Part shown: piece by piece, positions 20,484 through 28,509 of the stretch
How positions within the stretch are numbered: the first letter of the stretch is position 1
Layout: the number at the start of each line of letters is the position of its first letter
NCBI GenBank assembly: GCA_013141015.1
Contig: JABFRT010000053.1
Span: 57,096-121,095, forward strand
Source: Hyphomicrobium sp.
GTDB lineage: Bacteria > Pseudomonadota > Alphaproteobacteria > Rhizobiales > Hyphomicrobiaceae
Direction: 5' to 3'
Length of the DNA stretch: 64,000 nucleotides
The notes under the pieces: model-generated
What the model was told of the DNA's origin: nothing
What the model saw: only the letters and a program-made list of their open reading frames with translations
Databases searched by the model: none
Translations under genes and position numbers: made by a program

Positions 20484-21448
20484 TCGAATGGCTCTCTCCA
20501 GACCAAATCAACAAGCTGTCCTCCGATCCGCAGAAATGCACGCAATCGAAAGGTGCGATTCGAATCGATATGCGCAAACCGTTTGTGCCCGAGGAATACA
20601 CGCAGCTGTATTTCACGCCGGTTTATGCGTCGCTGCACCACGAACATCGCCTGCGCTACAATCAACTGTCCGGCCTGCGCATCAACGAATATATCATGAT
20701 GCTGGAAGCCGATCTGATCGAGCGGCTTCTGGTTCCCTTGCGGCATCATCCGCGGGTTCGCGACAACCCCGCGCTCATTCAATCCATTGAGACGATGGTG
20801 GAGGAGGAGCGCCGCCATTACCAGTATTTCGCAGCCCTGAACCGCACGTGCCGCCCTGATCTCTATCCCGAAGGCCAGGACCGGCGTTTCTCGCGCGTTC
20901 CGGTTTGGACAAAAGCCATGTTCTGGACGGCTGGATTGCTCGCCAACCGGCTGGCATTTTCGCTCTGGTACCTGATGGCGATGGAAGAATCGTCGATGGC
21001 GCTGGCGCGGGACATGACGCGGCGGCCCGAAACGGAGACGCTCGGGGCCCTCGACCCTGCATTCGCCTCGGTTCATCAGGAGCACATGAAAGACGAGGCC
21101 CGGCATCTCCACGTAGATGGCATTCTGATCGATCTGACCATCGGTGCGAGTGAGCGATTGCGGCGCGTCGTCAACGCCAAGCTGTTTCAAGCGATGCTGA
21201 GTGGAATTACCACGCCGACGCGCGGCGGCTCCGGCGTCAAGGTCATCCACCAGCTGGTCCGTGAAATGCCGGAACTGACGGATCGCAAAGACGAGTTGAT
21301 CCGGGCCGTGCTCAGCCTCAAATCAAACAAGGCCTTTCAGGAAAGCCTATTCAATCGCCGCATCATGCCGGTGACTTTCAAAGTCTTCGATCAAACCAGC
21401 GAATTGGCAGACCTCGGCGACAGGATGGCTGGCTATGACCGGCGATAG
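20480..21448 (+). CDS. AurF-like diiron oxygenase (ferritin-like fold)
   Basis: A 322-residue helical protein. Two carboxylate/histidine sets fit a ferritin-like diiron centre of the AurF type: LEADLIE near residue 75 with EEERRHYQ at about 109-116, then MEESSMALARD near 173 with HQEHMKDEARHLHVD near 200-214. AurF-family enzymes use O2 for amine N-oxygenation or C-H hydroxylation of carrier-bound or CoA-linked substrates. The ATG at 20480 overlaps the previous stop (ATGA), and the 3' end overlaps the next gene by 14 bp. It probably acts on the acid or amine product of this operon, but N- versus C-oxidation cannot be told from sequence. Confidence 0.78.
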   Translation: MIEWLSPDQINKLSSDPQKCTQSKGAIRIDMRKPFVPEEYTQLYFTPVYASLHHEHRLRYNQLSGLRINEYIMMLEADLIERLLVPLRHHPRVRDNPALIQSIETMVEEERRHYQYFAALNRTCRPDLYPEGQDRRFSRVPVWTKAMFWTAGLLANRLAFSLWYLMAMEESSMALARDMTRRPETETLGALDPAFASVHQEHMKDEARHLHVDGILIDLTIGASERLRRVVNAKLFQAMLSGITTPTRGGSGVKVIHQLVREMPELTDRKDELIRAVLSLKSNKAFQESLFNRRIMPVTFKVFDQTSELADLGDRMAGYDRR

Positions 21449-22106
21449 TTCACACCGAGCGCTTGAGAAGCCGAGTGGCTTTTCGCTGGCGCTCAATTTT
21501 TTGCCGTTTCTTTATCTGTCCACCGGCGCGGCTGTTATCGGCTCTTTGTTCACGCTCAACGCATCGGGCGTCGTTGCGGCGGTCGCGTGGGTTTATCTTG
21601 TGCCGCCGCTTGCCGGCCGCTTGATTATTCTACTGTTCGGAACGCCGCACGGCCGCTTGCATCAAGACACAATGCAGTACCGGGTTTGGTGGATCCTGAC
21701 GCAGCTGCAAATGCTGTTCAATCGTCTGCCGTCACTTGAAGAGCTGCTGCGTTTGGTGCCGGGTCTCTATGCGTTTTGGATCAGGCTTTGGGGCGGCCAA
21801 TTCAGTGCGCAAGCATACGCCGGTCCTGGCGTGTTGATCACCGACCGTTACGCGGTCAAGGTCGAGCGAGGCGCTGTTCTCGGCTTAAAGGCCGTGCTTG
21901 CGGGCCACATGGTGATTCGCGATGAGGCCGGGCGGTGGGTCGTGATCGTGGCCGCGCCGTGCGTTGAAGCAGAGGCGATTGTGGGTGGCGGGGCAGGGCT
22001 TGGCCCCGGTGCCGTATTGCGTGCCGGCCACATGCTGCCGACCGGCCGCCGCGTCGGCGCATTCGATACGTGGCCGCGAGCAGTCACTAAACGGGAGGCT
22101 GTATGA
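21435..22106 (+). CDS. Membrane protein with hexapeptide-repeat-like C-terminal domain
   Basis: A 223-residue protein with two N-terminal hydrophobic helices (about residues 18-65), then a region rich in Gly, Val and Ile at regular spacing: YAGPGVLITDRYAVKVERG, AVLGLKAVLAGHMVI, AIVGGGAGLGPGAVL. This spacing resembles a left-handed beta-helix acyltransferase, with His in AGHM where hexapeptide transferases often place the catalytic base. The fold call is tentative. It overlaps the upstream diiron oxygenase by 14 bp and the downstream desaturase by 4 bp, so it belongs to the same coupled operon. An O- or N-acyl transfer to a lipid-like product is an inference. Confidence 0.5.
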   Translation: MTGDSSHRALEKPSGFSLALNFLPFLYLSTGAAVIGSLFTLNASGVVAAVAWVYLVPPLAGRLIILLFGTPHGRLHQDTMQYRVWWILTQLQMLFNRLPSLEELLRLVPGLYAFWIRLWGGQFSAQAYAGPGVLITDRYAVKVERGAVLGLKAVLAGHMVIRDEAGRWVVIVAAPCVEAEAIVGGGAGLGPGAVLRAGHMLPTGRRVGAFDTWPRAVTKREAV

Positions 22107-23053
22107 CTACGCCGTCATCAACTCAATTTCCTATTCCTGCCATTCAGAATTTGGCCATTGCCGCTGCCGCCATCGGTGCATCGATGTTTAGCCTGTGGTT
22201 GGCCGCGCATGCGCCAAGTTGGTCGGGCGTCGCAATCGCGGCCGTGATCTTTTCATTCACCAATAACACGATCTTTTCGTTGCACCATGAAGCCGTGCAC
22301 GGCGCCTTCCACCCCAATGACCGATTGAACGAGGCGGCAGGCACGTTGTTCGCGGCGTTTTTTCCGACCATCTTTTCAGTGCAGCGCATCAGTCATTTCG
22401 GGCATCATCGCCGCAACCGCACCGATCTCGAACTCTACGACTACTATCTGCCGCATCAGTCCTGGGTTCTCAAAACGTACTGGATCTATTGCCTGCTGAC
22501 CGGATTTTATTGGTCGATCATTCCGGTCGCCTGCCTGCTGTACATCCTATGGCCTTGGGCCTTCCGCGCCGCATGGTTCCAGAACGGCCCTGCTCGCTGG
22601 TGGGGCTTTCAGCCTTTCGTCAAGGACATCTCTGCTGCACCGATTGCGCGCATTTGGATCGAAGGAATTTTTTCCTTGGCCGTCCAGATCGCGCTATTCG
22701 CCGCGCTCGATCTCACATTCACGTCCTGGCTGATCTGTTACTGGGCGTTCGGCATCAACTGGTCTTCGGTCCAATACACCGACCACGCTGAAAGCCCTCG
22801 TGACGTGATCGAAGGCGCTTGGAACTTGAAATTCACGCGCCTCTCGCAATTGCTGTTCCTCAACTACAATCTGCACCTCACGCATCACCGGCAGCCCGGC
22901 GTGCCGTGGATCCACTTGCCGAAGCTGGTTCGCGCGGATGATCCCAACCCATCCTTTTGGACCATCTATTTGAGGCTGTGGCTCGGCGCCAAGCCTGCGC
23001 CCCCAGAAGCAGGCCCCGCGCCGTTGACCAATCACCTCACGCATATGCAATGA
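22103..23053 (+). CDS. Membrane fatty acid desaturase family protein
   Basis: A 316-residue integral membrane diiron enzyme. The three histidine boxes are HEAVH (residues 62-66), HFGHH (98-102) and HLTHH (258-262), with hydrophobic pairs of helices between them (about 20-58, 125-155, 185-222). The family desaturates or hydroxylates acyl chains or related lipids using O2 and an electron donor. It is the last gene of the coupled series (start overlaps the previous stop by 4 bp; the next start is 25 bp on). Together with the AurF-like protein it gives the operon two different diiron oxygenation steps. Fatty-acyl specificity is assumed from family, not shown; related enzymes act on carotenoids and sphingolipids. 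Confidence 0.86.
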   Translation: MTTPSSTQFPIPAIQNLAIAAAAIGASMFSLWLAAHAPSWSGVAIAAVIFSFTNNTIFSLHHEAVHGAFHPNDRLNEAAGTLFAAFFPTIFSVQRISHFGHHRRNRTDLELYDYYLPHQSWVLKTYWIYCLLTGFYWSIIPVACLLYILWPWAFRAAWFQNGPARWWGFQPFVKDISAAPIARIWIEGIFSLAVQIALFAALDLTFTSWLICYWAFGINWSSVQYTDHAESPRDVIEGAWNLKFTRLSQLLFLNYNLHLTHHRQPGVPWIHLPKLVRADDPNPSFWTIYLRLWLGAKPAPPEAGPAPLTNHLTHMQ

Positions 23054-23077
23054 AGTATATTCAAAGAGGACAAAGCT

Positions 23078-23671
23078 ATGATCCGGATCGCAATCTCGAT
23101 ATTTGCTTCACTGTTTCTGTCGTTTGCGGCCTTCGCGCAATCTGCGGACCAAGAGGCCGACCATGACGCGCTTCGCAAGTTGAAGGCTGAGGCAACCGAG
23201 GCCGTCAACAAGCGCGACTACGCAGCCGCCCGCAAAGCGCTCAACGATCCGTTCATCGCAACACTCGTAACCCAGGATCACTTTTCCGACTTCGAGAAGC
23301 TGAAAGCCTATTTCGAAAGCCTCTACACCCGCAATTTCCTGCGCATGAAAAGCGTCACCATGTCCGCGGAGGCCGATGAAAAATCGCAGATCTATACCGG
23401 CACTTTCGCGATCAACAAGGGATCGACAAAAGAGCGCTATGAACTGGCTGACGGGCGGGCATTCGACATGGATGGCCGGTGGACATCGGTCGCCATCAAG
23501 CAAAATGGCGAGTGGAAGATCCTCGCCGTGCACACAGGCACCAACTTTCTCGACAACCCGGTTTTGACGGCCATCGAAAAGAGTGTCACCTGGTTCGGCC
23601 TCGGCGGCGTATTGATCGGCCTCCTTGCAGGCTTCGCCGGCGGATGGTTCGTCAAGCGCGCACGCTCATAG
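23078..23671 (+). CDS. Exported NTF2/SnoaL-like protein with C-terminal membrane anchor
   Basis: A 197-residue protein with a Sec signal peptide (residues 1-22, ending SFAAFAQ), a central domain of about 110 residues with the alpha-beta pattern of NTF2/SnoaL-like folds (YAAARKALNDPFIATLVTQD, then GRWTSVAIKQNGEWKILAVH), and a C-terminal hydrophobic helix near 165-188. Ligand unknown. The start is supported by AGAGGACA upstream. It follows the desaturase by 25 bp and may be the last member of the biosynthetic operon. Its 3' end overlaps the convergent PAP2 gene by 20 bp. Confidence 0.65.
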   Translation: MIRIAISIFASLFLSFAAFAQSADQEADHDALRKLKAEATEAVNKRDYAAARKALNDPFIATLVTQDHFSDFEKLKAYFESLYTRNFLRMKSVTMSAEADEKSQIYTGTFAINKGSTKERYELADGRAFDMDGRWTSVAIKQNGEWKILAVHTGTNFLDNPVLTAIEKSVTWFGLGGVLIGLLAGFAGGWFVKRARS

Positions 23672-24299
23672 CGCCGGCGTTCATCGGCCATATGCGCCGG
23701 ACGGCAACCGCGAGCGCCAGCCCCGCGGCGATGTCGATCAGATGATGCTGATGCACAAAAACGGCCGCCGCCATCATCACCGCCAACCACACCCTATAGA
23801 TCGAGCGCACGGCTGGCGTAGCCTGTTGCGCACTCCCGATCAGGATCAGCGCTGCGAAGGTGACGTGCAGTGATGGCACCAGGTTGTGCTTGGTATCGAC
23901 AGCCGCAACGATATCGAACGCAGGCACCAGCCAACCCGATACCTGCGGCGGCGGAAACCCCAGCCGCCCCGGCAATAGGACAAACAACGTCCCGGCAACG
24001 GCCAGTGCAGCCGTTGACTGCTGAGACAAGATCTTTAATTGCCCCGGCGGCAGATGAAAAAGCGGCAGCAGGAAAAGCGGGAAGAGCGAGAGGTAAGGGA
24101 TCATCATCCACGGGATCAGAGGAATTCCGGTCTCGACAGATAGAAACAGATCGAGGGCGCGACCGGAACCGTCGGTCAGGTAACCTGCTCCAAAATAAAC
24201 CGGGAAGAACACGAGATAGAAGCGCACCATGAACAGCGCGTATGCGCGCCACTGCTCTGGTTCTGGCCAAATATCGCGCCGTCTGCCGTTCTCAGTCAC
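23652..24299 (-). CDS. PAP2-superfamily membrane phosphatase
   Basis: A 215-residue membrane protein read from GTG at 24299. Upstream residues in the same frame are rejected because that DNA encodes the end of a cytochrome P450 remnant in another frame. It has about five to six helices. The PAP2 catalytic signature is partly visible: VPSLHVTFA (the PSxH element) and a downstream HHLIDIAAG (the HxxxD element). The family dephosphorylates lipid phosphates or transfers phospho-headgroups (inositolphosphotransferase-like members). The GTG start overlaps the TGA of the P450 remnant by 4 bp, so the pair was probably once an operon. Confidence 0.72.
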   Translation of the reverse strand: MTENGRRRDIWPEPEQWRAYALFMVRFYLVFFPVYFGAGYLTDGSGRALDLFLSVETGIPLIPWMMIPYLSLFPLFLLPLFHLPPGQLKILSQQSTAALAVAGTLFVLLPGRLGFPPPQVSGWLVPAFDIVAAVDTKHNLVPSLHVTFAALILIGSAQQATPAVRSIYRVWLAVMMAAAVFVHQHHLIDIAAGLALAVAVRRIWPMNAGAMSVRA

Positions 24300-24800
24300 G
24301 CTGTTCGCGCCTGTTCTCGAGCCATCACGCGCATGCGCATGCGCATTCCCCCTCGCGGTTGCAGCGTTACGCAGTGGCGAAGTTGAACGGTCGTGCTGCA
24401 AGCATATTGAAAGCGAAACCTATTCACCATCGTCGATAGAAGCACAATGGCTTCCTGCATTGCAAAATCTCATCCCGATGCAGGTTCTCGGTCCGTCGAC
24501 GAATGGAAGGTGGGCCCTGCGGAGGATCGGCGCGCGATTATCCGGCAAAATGCGCTCGGGTCGAAACACGTTTGGCGCTGGCTCTAACCGGCAATGCCGA
24601 TGCAAAGCCCAAGGCGCAATAAGAATAGTCGTGCCGCCGGGAAACTTCATGCCACCGAACTCATCTGCCGAAACCGCCATCCGGCCGGTCAGCGGCGCTG
24701 GCGGAAAAAGCCGCTTGGAGTCCTAACTGGCGGCACGCGTCATCAACATCCCATCAATTGCGGCGTTCGCAATCGCATCGCCAGACAATAGGCGGCCAAC
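24296..24800 (-). pseudogene. Decayed cytochrome P450 (C-terminal part)
   Basis: The minus strand encodes the distal third of a P450, now broken. From about 24800 the frame reads a segment ending TRAAS, then an in-frame TAG, then DSKRLFPPAPLTGR, which matches the ExxR helix region with the Glu changed to Asp. Next come GGTTILIAPWALHRH and FRPERIL. The haem-ligand motif is FVDGPRTCIG. Just after GMRF, at about 24451-24456, an extra T shifts the frame; in the +1 frame the sequence continues FAMQEAIVLLSTMVNRFRF and ends near LQPRGGMRMRM before a TGA at 24296-24298. The N-terminal two thirds are absent or unrecognisable. The stop codon, frameshift and truncation together support a pseudogene. Confidence 0.82.
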
Positions 24801-25118
24801 TTCGAAAGCTGAAAGAGATGCGTCAACAACCGATAGAACAAAAATGCGCCAGAATGGATTATCCGGCTATGGTAGTCCGCCGAAATCAACTTTTGATGGG
24901 AGAACGGTCAGCCGGAACTTGCCGAAGTGTGCCCCTCCAAATAGCGACAGAGTTCGTGCTACTTTCACAATTGGAACGGAGATAGCAAGATCGCCTTAGC
25001 GTCTGAATGAAAAGGTGTTATCCGGGAAATTATCCTGGCGACAAACCGGGAAAAACACGCTTTCAGTTGTCGGATTGCGGCGGGGGCAAGAGCCTAGCAC
25101 CGTCAGGCAGATGTGGGG
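24801..25118. other. Intergenic region, no supported gene
   Basis: About 320 bp between the P450 remnant and the START-like gene. It may include further decayed P450 sequence that I cannot recognise, plus the promoter of the rightward gene. No RNA gene or hairpin stands out. Confidence 0.4.
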
Positions 25119-25658
25119 ATGACCGTGGAGGCGCTCAATCGAATTTTGTTTGGACTTGTGGCTCTGGCGCCGGCGGTTGCGATCGCGTGTGGACCGACCC
25201 GCAACAAGGAAACAACCGCTATCCAAATCGATGCGCCTGCCGACAATGTTTGGGCCATCGTTGGAAACTATGACGACATGAACTGGAACGCGGCCGTCAC
25301 CAAGACCGAGGCGACAAGCGGATCCGTTCCAGACGTCAGCAAGAGAACGCTGACCCTGAAGTCCGGCAAGGCGCTGACGGATATTCTAACTGGCCTTGAT
25401 CCAGCCGGGAAGACGATCTCGTTCATGACTGAAAACGAAGACACCAGTGCAATGCCGGTTCGCGGTTACACATCAAAAATTACCGTCCGGGATAGCGGCG
25501 GCAAAACAACGGTCGAATGGCTTGGCGCATTCGTGCGCGGCTATGCGAACAATGACCCGCCACCTGACCTCAACGACGAGGCTGCAATCGCGGCTGTTTC
25601 CGCCTATCAAAAGGCGGCGCTTGCCTCGTTGAAACTGAAAATTGAAAGCGGCAGCTAG
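25119..25658 (+). CDS. Periplasmic SRPBCC (START-like) protein, MxaD paralogue
   Basis: A 179-residue exported protein with an N-terminal hydrophobic signal (about residues 5-24, ending VAIACG) and an SRPBCC fold. Characteristic points are IDAPADNVWAIVGNYDDMNWN, RTLTLKSGKALTDIL and a C-terminal helix ending AALASLKLKIE. It aligns along its length with MxaD encoded at 28510-29049, including TLTLKSG, the VEW strand and a PP(D/E)xND motif before the final helix. MxaD helps electron transfer from methanol dehydrogenase to cytochrome cL, so this copy may do similar work for another quinoprotein, as inference. ATG 25119 is chosen; GTG 25113 and GTG 25125 are alternatives. Confidence 0.75.
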   Translation: MTVEALNRILFGLVALAPAVAIACGPTRNKETTAIQIDAPADNVWAIVGNYDDMNWNAAVTKTEATSGSVPDVSKRTLTLKSGKALTDILTGLDPAGKTISFMTENEDTSAMPVRGYTSKITVRDSGGKTTVEWLGAFVRGYANNDPPPDLNDEAAIAAVSAYQKAALASLKLKIESGS

Positions 25659-25695
25659 AGCGGTCTCCCGTTCTACAGCCTATGGAAACACAACG

Positions 25696-25839
25696 ATGAC
25701 CGATGACGCGCGCGTGCAACTTTATAGCCAACTTCAAATGGTACGCACCGGGCAGCCGTCTTCGCTGGCAGCCCGGGCGTCTCTGGATCTCCTCGCAACG
25801 GCGTTGCCATTCGAAGCCAAAGACCTAGAAAGTGCATAG
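25696..25839 (+). CDS. Possible small protein (47 residues)
   Basis: A short frame starting MTDDARVQLY and ending EAKDLESA, with an amphipathic leucine/alanine pattern and no signal peptide. It sits in the 357-bp gap between the START-like gene and the next exported protein. Ribosome site support is weak (GGAAACA upstream). It could be a real small cytosolic protein or chance. Confidence 0.25.
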   Translation: MTDDARVQLYSQLQMVRTGQPSSLAARASLDLLATALPFEAKDLESA

Positions 25840-26015
25840 GCTGCCTGCTCAGAGGTGCCGGAGGATTTACAGAGACCGATTTGCCGCAATTGGGACCATA
25901 TTCAGTCCCTGCGCGGACAGGCGGCAGCGAGTTCAAGCGTCACGCGGACTCACTAGCCGGTTCGATGGCCAGCCGCCATCACGACTGTGTCCGAAAATTT
26001 CAAGGAGAGCCATCA

Positions 26016-26507
26016 ATGCGCGCTTCAAATAAAACGAACCGCATGACCATCGCGATCCTATTCCTTTGGTCACTCGCCGTTGCGCCTGCAGCGCTCGCCC
26101 AGTCGCTGTCGCGGGATCACCTCGTCAAACCCGATCCTTTACCCGATGAGATGCAGACCCTCGTCGTCGGCACTCGTTTCGTTACGCTGTCAAACACTAA
26201 AGCAACGGCGAATGATCGGTTCAAGAACCTGCGGATTGCGACTTCGACATTCAACGACACTGATCGTTGTGTCGACCAGAGAGCGCTTGAGTTGGCGCAG
26301 GACTATTTCGAAACCCTCGGCCGCTCGCTCAGCAAGGCCGGCCACTACTACTTCGTTCCCGACGAAGAAGTCAAAAACGCGGCTTTGATGTGCGAAAAGC
26401 TGCATGGTCCACCCCAGGCCTGGGTTGCGACGAAGACCGAGGTCATTGCATACGGAAAGCGCGTACCGACAACCGACGCAGCCGCCCTCGAACTTTCCAT
26501 CCGGTGA
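26016..26507 (+). CDS. Exported hypothetical protein
   Basis: A 163-residue protein with a clear Sec signal peptide (hydrophobic core at about residues 11-24, cleavage after ALAQ). ATG 26016 is preceded by AAGGAGAG at good spacing; a longer in-frame extension lacks any signal. The mature part is mixed alpha-beta with two cysteines (in DRCVDQ and ALMCEKLHG) that may form a disulfide. I do not recognise the family. It ends 45 bp from the convergent 3' end of the mxa-side genes. Confidence 0.6.
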   Translation: MRASNKTNRMTIAILFLWSLAVAPAALAQSLSRDHLVKPDPLPDEMQTLVVGTRFVTLSNTKATANDRFKNLRIATSTFNDTDRCVDQRALELAQDYFETLGRSLSKAGHYYFVPDEEVKNAALMCEKLHGPPQAWVATKTEVIAYGKRVPTTDAAALELSIR

Positions 26508-26552
26508 TTGGGAATTGGCGCGATGAACGGCACGCGCACTAGCCGATAGCAA

Positions 26553-27026
26553 TCAGTTTTTGGAGTCGCCGCTTGGCCGATCAGCGAGATAAAACAACAC
26601 CAAATCTGCGATCATCATGCGATCAGGCTGAAAGGTCACGCGCAGCGGTTTACCGTCGCATAAGGCGCCCGCAAGAGCCTTGGTATCCCATGAAAAAAAG
26701 ACGCCATTAACGCGCAGTCCGTCATTGATAGATCCCACAGTGCAACCTTTTGCCGAAAAGTATTCGGCAACGAACTGCCCGAAGGCTGTCCCAGCGTGCA
26801 AGGCGGCATTCTTAGAAAGGTATTCGTTGACGCGTTGGTCTGCGACCGAGCACACGATGTAACGCTCTGCCTGCAATTCACACTTCGCGAACCACAGCAG
26901 TTCTGGTGCCTCAGCCGGCGACGCCGAACGCGCTGAAGGCGCATTGGACACAATCGCCAAGATTGCAATGCCGAGCGCGGCAGCAAGATAGAGCAATCGC
27001 TCCCAATACCATTCGCGCAAGTTCAC
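26553..27026 (-). CDS. Exported/membrane-anchored hypothetical protein at the end of the mxa unit
   Basis: A 157-residue protein whose best start is GTG 27026, preceded by GGAGG at about 4 bp spacing; the longer TTG start at 27056 is less likely. It has one N-terminal hydrophobic helix (LLYLAAALGIAILAIV) and a periplasmic domain with three cysteines (AKCELQ, IVCSVA, KGCTVG) plus a fourth in ALCDG, probably disulfide-bonded. Family not recognised. It lies downstream of mxaD on the same strand, in a position comparable with the mxaE/mxaH accessory genes of other methylotrophs, but similarity cannot be shown here. Confidence 0.6.
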   Translation of the reverse strand: MNLREWYWERLLYLAAALGIAILAIVSNAPSARSASPAEAPELLWFAKCELQAERYIVCSVADQRVNEYLSKNAALHAGTAFGQFVAEYFSAKGCTVGSINDGLRVNGVFFSWDTKALAGALCDGKPLRVTFQPDRMMIADLVLFYLADRPSGDSKN

Positions 27027-27056
27027 TTGCCTCCAACTCTTATCTGGCCTTTGCAA

Positions 27057-27395
27057 TCAAAGTTCGCGACGGGATTTATCGTCGGGTATAACACCGTCTG
27101 CGAGGCATGGCTTTCCGGCGGCAAAACATTTCGATTTTCCGTCGGCTGCCTTCTCGCATTTGACCGATTTTGCCTCGGCGGTCTCCCAGGATTCGTAGCC
27201 TTTCCCGAGCGCACCAGCACGCGATACCCACCACGAAATCGCTGCGGCCTGCGCTTCGTCCTGCGACGCCCCGGTTGCAACACCACCCTCAAGGGACTTG
27301 CCGCAAAACCGGCCGGCTACTGCTTCGGGAGATTGTGCAAAGTCCAGCAACATCAGAAAACTGATGGCGACGGCAATATTTTGGGATGTCTTCAT
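27057..27395 (-). CDS. Small exported hypothetical protein
   Basis: A 112-residue protein starting at ATG 27395 (GAAGGCG upstream) with a signal peptide (about residues 1-27, cleaving near AVAGR). The mature region has four to five cysteines (RFCGKS, VKCEKA, SKCFAAGKPC) and an alanine-rich helix QDEAQAAAISWW. Secretion and disulfide bonding are predicted. It lies 25 bp after the TraB/GumN-like gene on the same strand and 30 bp before the next, so it probably belongs to the downstream end of the mxa operon. No function can be named. Confidence 0.6.
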   Translation of the reverse strand: MKTSQNIAVAISFLMLLDFAQSPEAVAGRFCGKSLEGGVATGASQDEAQAAAISWWVSRAGALGKGYESWETAEAKSVKCEKAADGKSKCFAAGKPCLADGVIPDDKSRREL

Positions 27396-27420
27396 TTCGT
27401 CGCCTTCTCTTTTTAAGCGG

Positions 27421-28461
27421 CTATTCAATGGCCGTAACGGTATAGCCCTTGTCGCGCAGTCGTTGCACCAATCCATCCTTGCCGGACAAGTGCATTGCTC
27501 CGACCGCAATGAAGGCCGCACCTTGATCGGCCTTTGGAGTAACGCGTTCAATCATCCGCGCGTTGCGCGAACCGACCAGCGCACTTCGCAGTGTCGCCAT
27601 CACGGCATCCGTTAGCCCAGACTTCGGCGCGAGTTCCTTAGTCAAATCCCAAACCGCGTCGATGCGGCGGAAGCGGTAAAGTTCGGCCATAGTGTGCGAA
27701 ATATCGTCGATCCGGTCATGCATTTCGATGCTCGCCTTCAACCACGCCGTCTGAGCGGTTTCTGGGACCGCAGCCAACGTCTGGTATTGCTCCAGCATCG
27801 TTTCGAGCCCCTCAACCTTGAGACCCTTGGCACGCGCCGCGTCCGCGACCAGGAGATCCAGAGATTTGTATCCCGCCTCCTGTTTCTTCTTTTGGCAATC
27901 GGAGTCGGCTAGAAACATCGTGACTGCCCAGGGTCGAAAGCCGAGCGCCATCTCAGCAGGGAAGCCGGCCTTCACCAAAACGCGCTCAACAAGTTCCAAC
28001 TCGTCGTCCTCAAGTAGTCTTTGTAGCGGCTTGTCGGTCGCGACCATGAGTGGACCGGCCTGTGCCATGGCATATTGCATGGCTCCGCGTGACAATTCCG
28101 CGGCTTCAAGCGTGACCGAGCGCGCAACGGCAAGCGCCTCACGGACCGCAGGCCGCAATTCCTGCAGGCCTTCGTCTGCAATGTGAACGGTGCCGAAAAT
28201 GTAGGACGGATCTACACCCGCTTTTTCAATCCGCCATAGCATGGCTTGGCTATTGGAAGAATTGCCCGCGTTCTTGAGTATTGTCTCAAGTTTTGACCGA
28301 TCCCGGGCGTCAAGCTCGTCGAGCACACTGCGCGATATGCACTTATCATCCGGCGCACCTGTCGACGCGCCAGCTGCACCGTGTGTGGCAACAAGAATTG
28401 TAGAAAATAAGATCACGCCCACTAGCGCACCTGCATTGGCCAAGCTCTTGCACAACAGCAT
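27421..28461 (-). CDS. TraB/GumN-family exported protein
   Basis: A 346-residue protein from ATG 28461 (AGGGG upstream), with an N-terminal signal segment (about residues 8-30). The TraB/GumN-like core shows LWRIEKAGVDPSYIFGTVHIAD near residue 75, where GT-H is the conserved N-terminal motif, and AAFIAVGAMHLSGKDGLV near 320, where GxxH is the C-terminal motif. Members of this Tiki/ChaN-related clan are proposed metal-dependent hydrolases or haem/metal binders. It is 48 bp downstream of mxaD on the same strand. Its placement suggests a role in periplasmic metal handling or maturation of methanol dehydrogenase, which is inference. Confidence 0.72.
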   Translation of the reverse strand: MLLCKSLANAGALVGVILFSTILVATHGAAGASTGAPDDKCISRSVLDELDARDRSKLETILKNAGNSSNSQAMLWRIEKAGVDPSYIFGTVHIADEGLQELRPAVREALAVARSVTLEAAELSRGAMQYAMAQAGPLMVATDKPLQRLLEDDELELVERVLVKAGFPAEMALGFRPWAVTMFLADSDCQKKKQEAGYKSLDLLVADAARAKGLKVEGLETMLEQYQTLAAVPETAQTAWLKASIEMHDRIDDISHTMAELYRFRRIDAVWDLTKELAPKSGLTDAVMATLRSALVGSRNARMIERVTPKADQGAAFIAVGAMHLSGKDGLVQRLRDKGYTVTAIE

Positions 28462-28509
28462 TTCGAAACCCCTACCCCTGAGCCACTGCAATTTGAGAGT
28501 CGTGAAGGC

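Noticed and set aside
24300..24401. Longer N-terminus for the PAP2 protein from ATG 24401
   Set aside because: This DNA encodes the end of the P450 remnant in another frame; GTG 24299 overlaps the P450 stop and is the better start.
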